Source: an uncultured Christensenella sp.
GTDB lineage: Bacteria > Bacillota > Clostridia > Christensenellales > UBA3700
Direction: 5' to 3'
NCBI GenBank assembly: GCA_910584635.1
Contig: CAJUBA010000007.1
Location: 1-64,000, forward strand
Length of the DNA: 64,000 nt
How positions within the stretch are numbered: position 1 is the stretch's first letter; each line of letters opens with the position of its first letter. Shown one piece after another: positions 35,000 through 43,411 of this stretch. The translations under genes were made by a program, and so were the position numbers. The notes under the pieces were generated by a model that was given only the letters and a program-made list of their open reading frames with translations, was not told the origin of the DNA and did no database searches.

Positions 35000-35029
35000 T
35001 TCTCGCTTTTATCTTCAAGAGTTTTACTC

Positions 35030-35146
35030 TTAGCCTTGTTTCTGCTTATGCTTTTTGTATTTGGAGCAGATAATCATAACAGCCCCGTTTCTCTTTATAA
35101 CCTTGCACTTATCGCACATCGGCTTTACTGATGGTCTAACTTTCAT
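35030..35146 (-). CDS. rpmJ: 50S ribosomal protein L36
   Basis: Small zinc-binding protein of the large subunit. Seen on the minus strand: 38 codons, MKVRPSVKPMCDKCKVIKRNG then AVMIICSKYKKHKQKQG, with the C-x2-C...C...H ligands of the zinc form. GGAGGATATAAC lies before the ATG. Located between infA and rpsM as in most Bacillota. Confidence 0.95.
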   Translation of the reverse strand: MKVRPSVKPMCDKCKVIKRNGAVMIICSKYKKHKQKQG

Positions 35147-35160
35147 TGTTATATCCTCCG

Positions 35161-35382
35161 TTAGTTCTTATTACGCCATACGATTCTACCTTTTGTAAGA
35201 TCGTAAGGACTTAATTCTACTTTTACCGCGTCGCCTTCGAGTATCTTGATATAGTTTTTTCTCAATTTACCCGACAGATACGCGACTATGACGTGTCCGT
35301 TCGACAACTCTACTCTGAAATTCGTATTCGGCAATACTTCTATTACCTTTCCCTCAGCCTCGATTACGTCTTCCTTAGACAT
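35161..35382 (-). CDS. infA: Translation initiation factor IF-1
   Basis: OB-fold protein occupying the ribosomal A site during initiation. Seen: 73 residues, MSKEDVIEAEGKVIEVLPNTNFRVELSNGH... ending KGRIVWRNKN. The 13-bp gap to the upstream KOW gene and the CAGGAGGT ribosome site indicate co-transcription. Confidence 0.97.
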   Translation of the reverse strand: MSKEDVIEAEGKVIEVLPNTNFRVELSNGHVIVAYLSGKLRKNYIKILEGDAVKVELSPYDLTKGRIVWRNKN

Positions 35383-35395
35383 AAATACCTCCTGT

Positions 35396-35644
35396 TTATT
35401 CGGTCTGCGATTGTTTGAGTTTATTTGCTATACTCTTATCGTCGACTAACTCTCTCTCGGAAAAACCGGCTTGCGCCACAGTTTCAAGATGTCTGACGTT
35501 TTTCTGCTTGGGCGAATCCAACTTTCTGGTTTTGCCGTCCGCTATCAAAACGTAATTTTCATTCAGAACCGAAACGACGATAAACGCCTTTTTCTTATCG
35601 TGTCCTTTCTTAGAGATTACAACGTCTCCGACTTTAACGCTCAT
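35396..35644 (-). CDS. KOW-domain RNA-binding protein of the clostridial map-infA interval
   Basis: Small protein (82 aa) with an N-terminal KOW-like motif (VKVGDVVISKKGHDKKKAFIVVSVLNENYVLIADG), distantly like archaeal/eukaryotic L14e. Orthologs sit between map and infA in many Clostridia; a ribosome-associated role is inferred from this position, not proven. The C-terminal ~40 residues are polar and probably disordered. ATGAGGAAAG precedes the ATG, 7 bp after map. Confidence 0.85.
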   Translation of the reverse strand: MSVKVGDVVISKKGHDKKKAFIVVSVLNENYVLIADGKTRKLDSPKQKNVRHLETVAQAGFSERELVDDKSIANKLKQSQTE

Positions 35645-35651
35645 TCTTTCC

Positions 35652-36398
35652 TCATAACGAGAGTATTTCCACTCCCTCTTCGGTTATCAGCACTGTATTT
35701 TCGTAATGCGCCGACGGCATATTGTCCGCCGTAACTATCGTCCACCCGTCGTCCAACAAATAGACTTTGTGCATTCCCATATTTATCATGGGTTCTATCG
35801 CGATAGTCATATTGTTTTTAAGACGCATTCCGTGTCCCTGCTTTCCGTAGTTGGGAACTTGCGGGTCTTCGTGCATTTCTCTGCCTATACCGTGTCCGAC
35901 GAGATCTCTTACTACTCCGTAGCCGAAACTTTCCGCGTAACTTTGTATCGCATATCCCAAATCGCCGAGTCTTACTCCCGCTTTGAGAATCTTCACGCCC
36001 TCGAAGAAAGACTGTTTAGTTACTTCAACGAGTTTGTGCGCTTCTTCGCTCACTTTCCCGATTTCGAAAGTCCTCGCTGCGTCGCCGTTGTATCCTTTAT
36101 AGATACTTCCGCAATCCACGCTCACGATATCTCCTTCTTTTATTACGACTTTGTCCGACGGTATTCCGTGAACGACCTGCTCGTTTACCGAAGTACATAT
36201 CGAAGCGGGAAATCCGCCGTATCCTAGAAACGACGGCTTTGCGTCGCATTTGACTATGTAATCGCGCGCTATCTTATCGAGTTGCGCGGTAGTCATTCCT
36301 TCTTTGATACTGTCTTGAAGCAAATCGAGCGTATCTTTGACAATCTGATTCGCCTTTCTCATCAAATCGATTTCAGCAGGCGTCTTAATCGTTATCAT
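35652..36398 (-). CDS. map: Methionine aminopeptidase type I
   Basis: Removes the N-terminal methionine from nascent proteins. Seen: 248 residues with HGIPSDK, the metal ligands in VSVDCGSIYKGYNGDAARTF, GHGIGREMHEDPQVPNYG, and a late IEPMINMG. Its ATG overlaps the adk stop (ATGA), so translation is coupled to adk. Confidence 0.96.
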   Translation of the reverse strand: MITIKTPAEIDLMRKANQIVKDTLDLLQDSIKEGMTTAQLDKIARDYIVKCDAKPSFLGYGGFPASICTSVNEQVVHGIPSDKVVIKEGDIVSVDCGSIYKGYNGDAARTFEIGKVSEEAHKLVEVTKQSFFEGVKILKAGVRLGDLGYAIQSYAESFGYGVVRDLVGHGIGREMHEDPQVPNYGKQGHGMRLKNNMTIAIEPMINMGMHKVYLLDDGWTIVTADNMPSAHYENTVLITEEGVEILSL

Positions 36399-37021
36399 CC
36401 CAAAATCTCCGCAATGTCTTCAAAAACTTCTTCCATGCCTTTCTTACCGTCGACATTTCTGAGCGCGCCTTTGCTGTTGTAATAATCTATCAACGGCGCG
36501 GTTTGCTTTTCATAGACTTCGAGTCTTGCTTTAACCGTATCTTCCTTGTCGTCGTCTCTTTGATACAGGACGCTTCCGCATTTTTGGCATTTGTCGGAGT
36601 TGTACCATGAGATATGATAACTCTCTCCGCATTTACACATTCTTCTTCCCGCTATTCTATCGATAACCATATCGGAATCAACTTGAATATTTATAGCGTA
36701 AGTTATGTCGGAAAACTTGCTTAGCGCTTCCGCCTGTTCAAGCGTTCTTGGAAAACCGTCAAGAAGATAACCGTTCTTGCAGTCTTCTTCGCCGAGTCTT
36801 TGCTCGACAAGTCCTATTACGACGTCGTCCGGAACTAAAAGACCTTTATCGATATACGTCTTCGCTTCCACTCCGAGCGGAGTCCCCGCTTTGATGTTAG
36901 CCCGCAAAATATCTCCGGTTGAGATATGCGGTATTCCGTATCTGTCGCATACTCGCGTCGCCTGGGTGCCTTTGCCGGCGCCCGGCGCGCCTAAAAATAC
37001 CAAATTCATTACAGTCTTCAT
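36395..37021 (-). CDS. adk: Adenylate kinase
   Basis: Interconverts ATP, AMP and ADP. Seen: P-loop GAPGAGKGTQ near the N-terminus, DGFPRTLEQAE, and a long-form LID with a Cys4 zinc site (CKCGESYH...CQKCG), typical of Gram-positive enzymes. The start overlaps the secY stop by one base (TAATG). A second in-frame ATG four codons in (MNLVFLG) has no ribosome site, so coupling to secY at 37021 is preferred. Confidence 0.97.
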   Translation of the reverse strand: MKTVMNLVFLGAPGAGKGTQATRVCDRYGIPHISTGDILRANIKAGTPLGVEAKTYIDKGLLVPDDVVIGLVEQRLGEEDCKNGYLLDGFPRTLEQAEALSKFSDITYAINIQVDSDMVIDRIAGRRMCKCGESYHISWYNSDKCQKCGSVLYQRDDDKEDTVKARLEVYEKQTAPLIDYYNSKGALRNVDGKKGMEEVFEDIAEILG

Positions 37022-38355
37022 TATTTAAGGAAGCCTTTATAGTGCTTCATCATAAGTTGTCCTTCAAGTTGTTTATTGAACTCCAACGCTACGCTTACCG
37101 CGATAAGCATACCCGTAGCGGATATCGCGTTGTCGACGCCCAAGCCTGCTCCCAACAACTGGAAGATTGCCGCGGGGACGATTGCGATAAATCCTAGGAA
37201 CAACGCTCCGAACAAGACTATTTTATTATTGATTTTTGCAAGGTAATCGCTTGTCGGCTTACCGCCTCTGATACCTTGAATCGTTCCGCCGTACTGTTGC
37301 AGGTTTCTTGCTACGTCTTGCGGATTGAACTGTATCTGAGCGTAGAAGTACGCAAAGAATATAATCAATACCAACATTACCAAATAGTAGAATACCCAGC
37401 CTACCCATTGCCACTTATCGCCCGTAGTACCCGGATAGCAGAATATCATATAGTTCAAATAATGCTGCGATTCCTGACCTACGAACTGGAATATCATAAG
37501 AGGCAACGTCATGAACGACGACGCGAAGATTATCGGCATAACGCCCGAACTGTTTACCTTTATAGGTATAAAAGTCGACTGTCCGCCGTACATCTTATTT
37601 CCTTTAACCTGTTTTGCATAGTTGACTTTGATTCTTCTTTCTCCGCCGTCTACGAATACTATAAATGCAAACAGCAAAAGAACTACTAACAAATATCCGA
37701 ACAGATTCCAAAGTTTGGTGTAATCGCTCTGTATTTGCGGTATGGTGTTTACCAAAGCCAAGCCGAAAGAAGAAAGGATACCGCTGAAAATTATCAAAGA
37801 AGTTCCGTTTCCGATACCGAGTTCGGTAATTCTTTCGCCCAGCCACATTACCGCCGTGCTTCCTGCAACAAGTAGCGCGATTAGCATAATAGCCGTCAGC
37901 CAACCTTTCTCTTCGCCGAACATAGGATCGATTTGGTCCTTATATGCGACTACGATACCTACAGCCTGAACAACTGCGAGCGCTATCGCAACGTATCTCG
38001 TTATTATTGTTATTTTTTCACGCCCCTCATCGCCTTGCTTGGAAAGTCTTTCAAGCGGTGGAATGATAAGTGTCAGCAACTGCATTATGATAAAACTGTT
38101 GATAAACGGCAAAATACCCAGCGCGAACAATGTCAAATATTGCATGGATCCGCCGCTCATCATACTCAAAAGTTGGAATATTTTGTTCTGTTCCGAAGCA
38201 TTAGTCATACTGAACTGACTGCTGTAAAACTCAACGGATATTCCCGGAAGCGGAATCCAACAACCTATACGGAATGCCAAAAGTATTCCGAATGTCGCGA
38301 ACATCTTGCTTCTGATAGTTTTATCGCTAAATGCGTTTTTAATAGTTTGCCACAT
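37021..38355 (-). CDS. secY: Protein translocase subunit SecY
   Basis: Channel-forming subunit of the Sec translocon in the cytoplasmic membrane. Seen: 444 residues with ten predicted membrane helices, the plug/TM2 region ending LGILPFINSFIIMQLL, the cytosolic loop GEERRIKVNYAKQVKG-like (GGERRIKVNYAKQ), and NPQDVARNLQQYGGTIQGIRGGKPT. Overlaps rplO and adk by one base each, so it is translationally coupled. Confidence 0.97.
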   Translation of the reverse strand: MWQTIKNAFSDKTIRSKMFATFGILLAFRIGCWIPLPGISVEFYSSQFSMTNASEQNKIFQLLSMMSGGSMQYLTLFALGILPFINSFIIMQLLTLIIPPLERLSKQGDEGREKITIITRYVAIALAVVQAVGIVVAYKDQIDPMFGEEKGWLTAIMLIALLVAGSTAVMWLGERITELGIGNGTSLIIFSGILSSFGLALVNTIPQIQSDYTKLWNLFGYLLVVLLLFAFIVFVDGGERRIKVNYAKQVKGNKMYGGQSTFIPIKVNSSGVMPIIFASSFMTLPLMIFQFVGQESQHYLNYMIFCYPGTTGDKWQWVGWVFYYLVMLVLIIFFAYFYAQIQFNPQDVARNLQQYGGTIQGIRGGKPTSDYLAKINNKIVLFGALFLGFIAIVPAAIFQLLGAGLGVDNAISATGMLIAVSVALEFNKQLEGQLMMKHYKGFLK

Positions 38356-38798
38356 TATAGCACCTCTGCTTTGCCACCTGCTTTTTCGATTATTTCCGCA
38401 GCTGACTTAGTAAATTTGTTTGCTTTAACCTCAAGTTTTTTAGTTAATGTACCGTTGCCGAGAACCTTCAAACCATAAGGCTCAACCTTACTAAGCACGC
38501 CCTTCTGCAAAAGAAGTTCTGCTGTAATTTCCGTACCGTCTTCAAACTGCTCCAAAGCGCTTACGTTGACGATAGAATATTCTTTTTTGAATACGTTGTT
38601 GAATCCTCTCTTAGGAATTCTTCTTACGAGAGGCATCTGACCGCCTTCAAATCCGGGTCTTACCCCGCCGCCGCTACGGGCCCATTGCCCCTTGTGGCCT
38701 TTGCCGGAAGTCTTGCCAAGACCCGAACCTATACCTCTGCCGAGTCTTTTGGATTGCGTTTTTGCTCCATCTGCCGGAGCCATATTACTCAATTTCAT
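38355..38798 (-). CDS. rplO: 50S ribosomal protein L15
   Basis: Late-assembly protein of the large subunit. Seen: 147 residues, MKLSNMAPADGAKTQSKRLGRGIGSGLGKTSGKGHKGQ and GFEGGQMPLVRRIPKRGF. Lies 12 bp after rpmD and overlaps secY by one base. Confidence 0.97.
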   Translation of the reverse strand: MKLSNMAPADGAKTQSKRLGRGIGSGLGKTSGKGHKGQWARSGGGVRPGFEGGQMPLVRRIPKRGFNNVFKKEYSIVNVSALEQFEDGTEITAELLLQKGVLSKVEPYGLKVLGNGTLTKKLEVKANKFTKSAAEIIEKAGGKAEVL

Positions 38799-38810
38799 CT
38801 TATACTCTCC

Positions 38811-38990
38811 TTACGCTTGCTCAATCATTACGAGATGCGAAACGATTTTGAGCATACCTTCTGAACAAGCATTCGACGTGATAACGTTGCTGCTGCCGAT
38901 CTTTTTAAGACCGAGAGCCTTTACGGTGTCTTTCTGCTTTTGCGTGCAACCTATCGTGCTTTTAACAAGCGTAACTTTAATCTTTTCCAT
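38811..38990 (-). CDS. rpmD: 50S ribosomal protein L30
   Basis: Short large-subunit protein. Seen: 59 codons, MEKIKVTLVKSTIGCTQKQKDTVKALGLKKIGSSN, then a conserved MLKIVSHLVMIE end. GGAGGCGACTT precedes the ATG. Its place between rpsE and rplO is canonical. Confidence 0.95.
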   Translation of the reverse strand: MEKIKVTLVKSTIGCTQKQKDTVKALGLKKIGSSNVITSNACSEGMLKIVSHLVMIEQA

Positions 38991-39001
38991 AAGTCGCCTC
39001 C

Positions 39002-39508
39002 TTAACCCAGAATTTCTTCTACGCTCTTACCTCTGAGCGCTGCGATCTGCTGAGCCGTTTTCATGCTTGCAAGTCCTGCAAAAGTCGCTTTTACGCAGTT
39101 GATCTTGTTGTTGCTGCCCATAGACTTTGTTCTAACGTCTTTAATACCCGCGCATTCGAGTACGGCACGAACAGGACCTCCCGCGATAACGCCGGTACCC
39201 TCGCCAGCAGGCATTATGATAACTTTGGAACTTCCGAAAGCGCCTATTGCCTCGTGCGGAACCGTGGTGTCAACGGTAGCGATTTTGATCATGTTGCGTT
39301 TTGCTTCGGCAGTCGCTTTACGAATTGCTTCGGGTACTTCGCCCGCCTTGCCCATTCCAAGTCCTATCGAACCTTGTCCGTCGCCTACTACGATAAGCGC
39401 GGCAAATCTCATTGTTCTACCGCCTTTTACTACCTTAGTAACGCGGTTTACGCAGATGAGTTTATTGAGCAAATCGTCTTGATTGTTAAATCTCTCTTTT
39501 CTTGCCAT
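39002..39508 (-). CDS. rpsE: 30S ribosomal protein S5
   Basis: Decoding-accuracy protein. Seen: 168 residues with the S5 RNA-binding domain (VNRVTKVVKGGRTMRFAALIVVGDG) and GEGTGVIAGGPVRAVLECAGIKDVRTKSMGSNN. AAGGAGGT ribosome site. Confidence 0.97.
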   Translation of the reverse strand: MARKERFNNQDDLLNKLICVNRVTKVVKGGRTMRFAALIVVGDGQGSIGLGMGKAGEVPEAIRKATAEAKRNMIKIATVDTTVPHEAIGAFGSSKVIIMPAGEGTGVIAGGPVRAVLECAGIKDVRTKSMGSNNKINCVKATFAGLASMKTAQQIAALRGKSVEEILG

Positions 39509-39523
39509 TTTTACCGTACCTCC

Positions 39524-39892
39524 TTAGAATTTAAGACCGGCTTCTCTTGCGCCGTCGGCAACTTTCGCTACGCGTCCCGTATAGAGATATCCGCCTCTGT
39601 CGAATACTACTTCGGTAATGCCCGCTTTCAAAGCCTTTTCCGCAACAGCCTTACCTACTGCGTTAGCCGCTTCGCTCTTGGTCATACCCTTAACTTTTGC
39701 AACCATATCTTTATCGAGAGTCGAGCAAGAAACAAGCGTTACGCCCTTAACGTCGTCGATGATCTGTACGTTGACGTTGTTGGTACTTCTGTAAACGTTG
39801 AAGCGAGGTCTTTCAGCGGTACCGCTGAGTTTGTTTCTAACTCTCAGATGTCTTTTTTGCCTAACGGCATTCTTATCAATCTTACTAATCAT
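39524..39892 (-). CDS. rplR: 50S ribosomal protein L18
   Basis: Binds 5S rRNA. Seen: 122 residues, Lys/Arg-rich N-terminus (VRQKRHLRVRNKLSGTAERPRFNVYRSTNNVNVQIIDD) and C-terminal VVFDRGGYLYTGRVAKVADGAREAGL. Between rplF and rpsE. Confidence 0.97.
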   Translation of the reverse strand: MISKIDKNAVRQKRHLRVRNKLSGTAERPRFNVYRSTNNVNVQIIDDVKGVTLVSCSTLDKDMVAKVKGMTKSEAANAVGKAVAEKALKAGITEVVFDRGGYLYTGRVAKVADGAREAGLKF

Positions 39893-39905
39893 TTTATCTC
39901 ACTCC

Positions 39906-40448
39906 TTATTTCTTACCTGTCTTTCCTTCCTTGCGTACGATTACTTCGTCTTTATAACGAATACCGTATACGTGGTAAGGATCCGGGTTGCGAACTTTTC
40001 TTATGTTAGCGGCCATTTGACCTACCAACTCTTTATCAATACCCTTAACTACGACTTCGGTCGTCGACGGACACTCGTAAGTGATACCCGCAACTTCCTC
40101 TATCTCTACAGGATGAGAGTATCCTACGTTGAGAACGATTTTCTTGCCTTGCTTTGCAACCTTGTAACCTACGCCGTTGAGGATCAAAGACTTTTCAAAA
40201 CCTTTGGATACACCCTCTACCATGTTGGCGATAAGTTTTCTGTAAAGACCGTGCAACGCTTTAACGTTCTTTTCGTCGTTGGGTCTGGAAACTTTTACTT
40301 CGTTTGCTTCTACAACAACTTTTATAATGCTGTTTACGCTGAGCGTCAAAGTACCTTTTGCGCCTTTAACGGTAACTACGTTTTCCGGCGATACGTTTAC
40401 TTCTACTCCTTGTGGGATAGCCACGGGAAGTCTACCTATTCTTGACAT
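39906..40448 (-). CDS. rplF: 50S ribosomal protein L6
   Basis: Located near the factor-binding centre of the large subunit. Seen: 180 residues, two L6 repeats, MSRIGRLPVAIPQGVEV at the start and RNPDPYHVYGIRYKDEVIVRKEGKTGKK at the end. Confidence 0.97.
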   Translation of the reverse strand: MSRIGRLPVAIPQGVEVNVSPENVVTVKGAKGTLTLSVNSIIKVVVEANEVKVSRPNDEKNVKALHGLYRKLIANMVEGVSKGFEKSLILNGVGYKVAKQGKKIVLNVGYSHPVEIEEVAGITYECPSTTEVVVKGIDKELVGQMAANIRKVRNPDPYHVYGIRYKDEVIVRKEGKTGKK

Positions 40449-40466
40449 AATTCCTTCTACCCCCTA

Positions 40467-40865
40467 TTACCAAACGTAAGCGAGCACTTCTCCGCCGATG
40501 TGCGCCGCGCGTGCTTTCTTATCTGTCATAACGCCCTTGGACGTGGAAACAATCGCTATTCCCAAGCCGTTGAGAACGACAGGAAGATTCTCCGAGTTTG
40601 CGTATACTCTCAAACCGGGTTTGGAAATACGCTTGATGCCCGAAATGACCTTTTCATTGTTGGGGCCGTACTTCAAATTTACCTTCATAACACTTTGAAC
40701 TCCGCCTTCTACTATCTCGTATCCGTTTATGAATCCTTCTTCGGTCAAAATTTCCGCGATCGCTTTTTTCATCTTGGAACTTGGCATCTCAACACTTTCG
40801 TGCTTTGCTACCAAACCGTTACGGATACGCGTAAGCATATCTGCGATTGGATCAGTTATCATCAT
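40467..40865 (-). CDS. rpsH: 30S ribosomal protein S8
   Basis: Binds the central domain of 16S rRNA; in other bacteria it also represses the spc operon. Seen: 132 residues with TDPIADMLTRIRNGL and a C-terminal GIAIVSTSKGVMTDKKARAAHIGGEVLAYVW. AGGAGG lies 10 nt before the first of two adjacent ATGs. Confidence 0.97.
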   Translation of the reverse strand: MMITDPIADMLTRIRNGLVAKHESVEMPSSKMKKAIAEILTEEGFINGYEIVEGGVQSVMKVNLKYGPNNEKVISGIKRISKPGLRVYANSENLPVVLNGLGIAIVSTSKGVMTDKKARAAHIGGEVLAYVW

Positions 40866-40881
40866 AGTAAATGTCCTCCTA

Positions 40882-41067
40882 TTACCAACTTGCCTTCTTT
40901 ACTCCGGGAATCTCGCCCTTATATGCGAGTTCTCTGAAGCAAATTCTGCAAATTCCGTACTTTCTTAATACTGCGTGCGGTCTTCCACAAATCTGGCATC
41001 TCGTATATGCTCTTGTGGAGTACTTTGGAGTCTTTTGCTGCTTGTTGATCATTGCTTTCTTAGCCAT
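40882..41067 (-). CDS. rpsN: 30S ribosomal protein S14, zinc (type Z) form
   Basis: Small-subunit head protein. Seen: 61 residues with CQICGRPHAVLRKYGICRIC, the Cys4 zinc ribbon of the short form. The paralogous long zinc-free form is not in this window. Confidence 0.97.
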   Translation of the reverse strand: MAKKAMINKQQKTPKYSTRAYTRCQICGRPHAVLRKYGICRICFRELAYKGEIPGVKKASW

Positions 41068-41079
41068 ATTTTAATCTCC

Positions 41080-41631
41080 TTATTTCACAAAAGGCATACC
41101 GAGGAGAGTCAACAACTCCTTAGCCTCTTCGTCTGTTTTTGCACTTGTAACGACGATAATGTCAAAACCTCTTACCTTCTCTACCTTGTCGTATTGAATT
41201 TCCGGGAAGATGATTTGTTCTTTAACGCCCATTGCGTAGTTGCCGCGTCCGTCGAAAGAATCGTTGGGAACGCCCTTAAAGTCTCTAACGCGAGGAAGCG
41301 CTACGGACACAAGTTTGTCCATAAAGTCGTACATCTTCTTTCCGCGAAGAGTAACTTTTGCGCCTATAACCATGCCTTCTCTTACTTTGAAGTTTGCAAC
41401 GCTCTTTTTTGCTTTACATTCTGCCGGAGCCTGACCTGCAATCATTTTAAGTTCTTCGATTGCCTGTTGAAGACTCTTGCTGTTGTCTTTAACGTCGCCG
41501 AGTCCCATATTGAGAACTACTTTTTCGAGTTTGGGAACTTCGTTGACGTTCTTGTAGTTGAATTTCTTTATCAATGCAGGAACTACTGTCGATTTATAAT
41601 ATTCCAACATTCTGTATTCTCTGTTTTCCAC
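41080..41631 (-). CDS. rplE: 50S ribosomal protein L5
   Basis: 5S rRNA-binding protein. Seen: 183 residues with LEKVVLNMGLGDVKDNSK and RDFKGVPNDSFDGRGNYAMGVKEQIIFPEI. The start is a GTG at 41631: GGAGG lies 9 nt upstream, whereas the first ATG (MLEYYKS, seven codons in) is too far from it. Confidence 0.96.
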   Translation of the reverse strand: MENREYRMLEYYKSTVVPALIKKFNYKNVNEVPKLEKVVLNMGLGDVKDNSKSLQQAIEELKMIAGQAPAECKAKKSVANFKVREGMVIGAKVTLRGKKMYDFMDKLVSVALPRVRDFKGVPNDSFDGRGNYAMGVKEQIIFPEIQYDKVEKVRGFDIIVVTSAKTDEEAKELLTLLGMPFVK

Positions 41632-41646
41632 AGTCGTTATCCTCCA

Positions 41647-42081
41647 TTAGTTATTGTTTTCTTCTTCCGTCTTCACGGTCTTTTTTGCCTTGGTAGCGGT
41701 CTTCTTGGTCGCTTTCTTAGCGGTCTTTGCAGACTTGGAAGCCTTAACGTCCAAAGACTCTCCGCACTTCTTACATACGCGGGTTTTAATCTTCTTGCCG
41801 TTTTCGTCCACGGTGATGTTGTGCGCTACTCTGGTAGCAGCGTTACAACTTGGACAAATTATCATAACGTTGGATACGTTGACGGACGCTTCTCTTTCGA
41901 TAATGCCGCCCTTTTCCTGAGCGTTACGCGGCTTAACGAAACACTTTACAGTCTTCAAACCGTCGCCTTTAAGCACCACTCTGTCGGATTTGGTGTTTAC
42001 TGCCAAAACCTGACCTGTCTTACCTTTGTCGGAGCCTGCGATAACCTTTACCGCGTCGCCCTTCTTAACATTCATACTCAT
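41647..42081 (-). CDS. rplX: 50S ribosomal protein L24 with zinc-ribbon motif and Lys/Ala-rich tail
   Basis: Assembly initiator of the large subunit. Seen: KOW motif (GDAVKVIAGSDKGKTGQVLAV), then CPSC...CKKC in the C-terminal part, suggesting a zinc-binding variant. A ~35-residue Lys/Ala/Thr tail follows (SAKTAKKATKKTATKAKKTVK) and brings the length to 144, against about 103 in Bacillus. GGAGG lies 9 nt before the ATG. Confidence 0.95.
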   Translation of the reverse strand: MSMNVKKGDAVKVIAGSDKGKTGQVLAVNTKSDRVVLKGDGLKTVKCFVKPRNAQEKGGIIEREASVNVSNVMIICPSCNAATRVAHNITVDENGKKIKTRVCKKCGESLDVKASKSAKTAKKATKKTATKAKKTVKTEEENNN

Positions 42082-42096
42082 AGTGGTCTACCTCCG

Positions 42097-42465
42097 TTAG
42101 ATTACCTCAGGGGCAAGAGAAATGATCTTCATATAGTCTTTTTCTCTGAGTTCTCTGGCTATTGGTCCAAAGATACGCGTGCCTCTAGGTTGTTTTTGGT
42201 TGTCGATAATAACTGCCGCGTTATCGTCGAATCTGATATGCGAGCCGTCGGTTCTTCTGATACCTTTTTTGGTTCTTACGATAACCGCTTTAACAACGTC
42301 GCCTTTTTTTACCGCTCCGCCGGGAGTAGCCGTCTGAACAGCCGCTACGATAACGTCGCCGATATTACCGCTTCTGCGGAAAGATCCGCCCATAACTCTA
42401 ATACACTTGATTTCTTTTGCGCCCGAATTGTCCGCAACAGCCAATCTTGTTTCCGGTTGTATCAT
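42097..42465 (-). CDS. rplN: 50S ribosomal protein L14
   Basis: Large-subunit protein at the subunit interface. Seen: 122 residues, MIQPETRLAVADNSGAKEI, GDVVKAVIVRTKKGIRR, and GTRIFGPIARELREKDYMKIISLAPEV. Confidence 0.97.
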   Translation of the reverse strand: MIQPETRLAVADNSGAKEIKCIRVMGGSFRRSGNIGDVIVAAVQTATPGGAVKKGDVVKAVIVRTKKGIRRTDGSHIRFDDNAAVIIDNQKQPRGTRIFGPIARELREKDYMKIISLAPEVI

Positions 42466-42478
42466 TATTTGCTCCTCC

Positions 42479-42736
42479 TTATTTAGCCTTTTCGACGATT
42501 TCGACTACTCTCCAACGCTTTTCTTTGGAAAGAGGTCTTGTTTCAACGACACGAACGGTATCGCCTATGCCACATTCATTCTTCTCGTCGTGAGCCTTGA
42601 ATGTCTTTGTTCTATTAACAATTTTGCCGTAAAGAGGATGCTTAACACGCTCTTTGATAGCGACAACAACCGTCTTATCCATCTTGTTGCTGACTACTAC
42701 GCCGACTCTGGTTTTTCTGAGATTTCTTTCTTCCAT
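42479..42736 (-). CDS. rpsQ: 30S ribosomal protein S17
   Basis: Primary 16S rRNA binder with an OB fold. Seen: 85 residues with RVGVVVSNKMDKTVVVAIKERVKHPLYGKIV and GDTVRVVETRPLSKEKRWRVVEI. Confidence 0.97.
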   Translation of the reverse strand: MEERNLRKTRVGVVVSNKMDKTVVVAIKERVKHPLYGKIVNRTKTFKAHDEKNECGIGDTVRVVETRPLSKEKRWRVVEIVEKAK

Positions 42737-42750
42737 GTTTTTTATCCTCC

Positions 42751-42993
42751 TTATTTAGATTTCTTGGTAGTTTTCTTAGCGGCTTTTGCCGGTTCTTGAG
42801 AAATACCGAGTTCTCTTTGACGGATAACCGTCTTTACTCTTGCGATATCTTTCTTGCAAACTGCAAGTTGATTCGCGTTTTCGAGTTGTCCCGCTTTGTG
42901 CTTAAAGCGAAGATTGAAAAGTTCTTCCTTCAACTCGTTCAATTTGAGATTAAGTTCGTCGTTAGACATTTCGAAAAAATTACTTGCTTTCAT
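42751..42993 (-). CDS. rpmC: 50S ribosomal protein L29
   Basis: Sits at the nascent-chain exit. Seen: 80 residues, two-helix core (SNDELNLKLNELKEELFNLRFKHKAGQLEN and a conserved IARVKTVIRQRE) and a Lys/Ala tail (AKAAKKTTKKSK). The ATG at 42993 is preferred: AGAGGTG lies 7 nt upstream, whereas the in-frame GTG six bases earlier overlaps that site. It overlaps the rplP end by 14 bp. Confidence 0.95.
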   Translation of the reverse strand: MKASNFFEMSNDELNLKLNELKEELFNLRFKHKAGQLENANQLAVCKKDIARVKTVIRQRELGISQEPAKAAKKTTKKSK

Positions 42994-43411
42994 CTTCACT
43001 CACCTCTTCTTTCTTAACAAACTTGCATTTTACCGGCAATTTATGGGATGCAAGTCTGAGCGCTTCGCGAGCGACTTCTTCGCTTACGCCTGCCATTTCG
43101 AACATTACGCGACCGGGTTTTACTACCGCTACCCAGTATTCTACGCTACCCTTACCGCTACCCATTCTGGTTTCGGCGGGTTTCTTCGTTATAGGTTTGT
43201 GCGGGAAAATGTTTATCCAAACTTTACCGCCTCTTTTGATGTAACGTGTCATTGCGATACGCGCCGCTTCAATCTGATTGGAGGTTATCCAACTCGGCTC
43301 CAACGCAACTAAGCCGTATTCGCCGTACGCGACTTTATTGCCCTTGTTCGCCTGTCCGGTCAATCTTCCGCGATGAACACGGCGTCTTTTTACTCTTTTA
43401 GGCATTAACAT
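42980..43411 (-). CDS. rplP: 50S ribosomal protein L16
   Basis: Organises the A-site tRNA pocket. Seen: 143 residues, MLMPKRVKRRRVHRGRLTGQANKG, YIKRGGKVWINIFPHKPITKKPAETRMGSGKGS. The start overlaps the rpsC stop by one base; the end overlaps rpmC. Confidence 0.97.
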   Translation of the reverse strand: MLMPKRVKRRRVHRGRLTGQANKGNKVAYGEYGLVALEPSWITSNQIEAARIAMTRYIKRGGKVWINIFPHKPITKKPAETRMGSGKGSVEYWVAVVKPGRVMFEMAGVSEEVAREALRLASHKLPVKCKFVKKEEVSEDESK

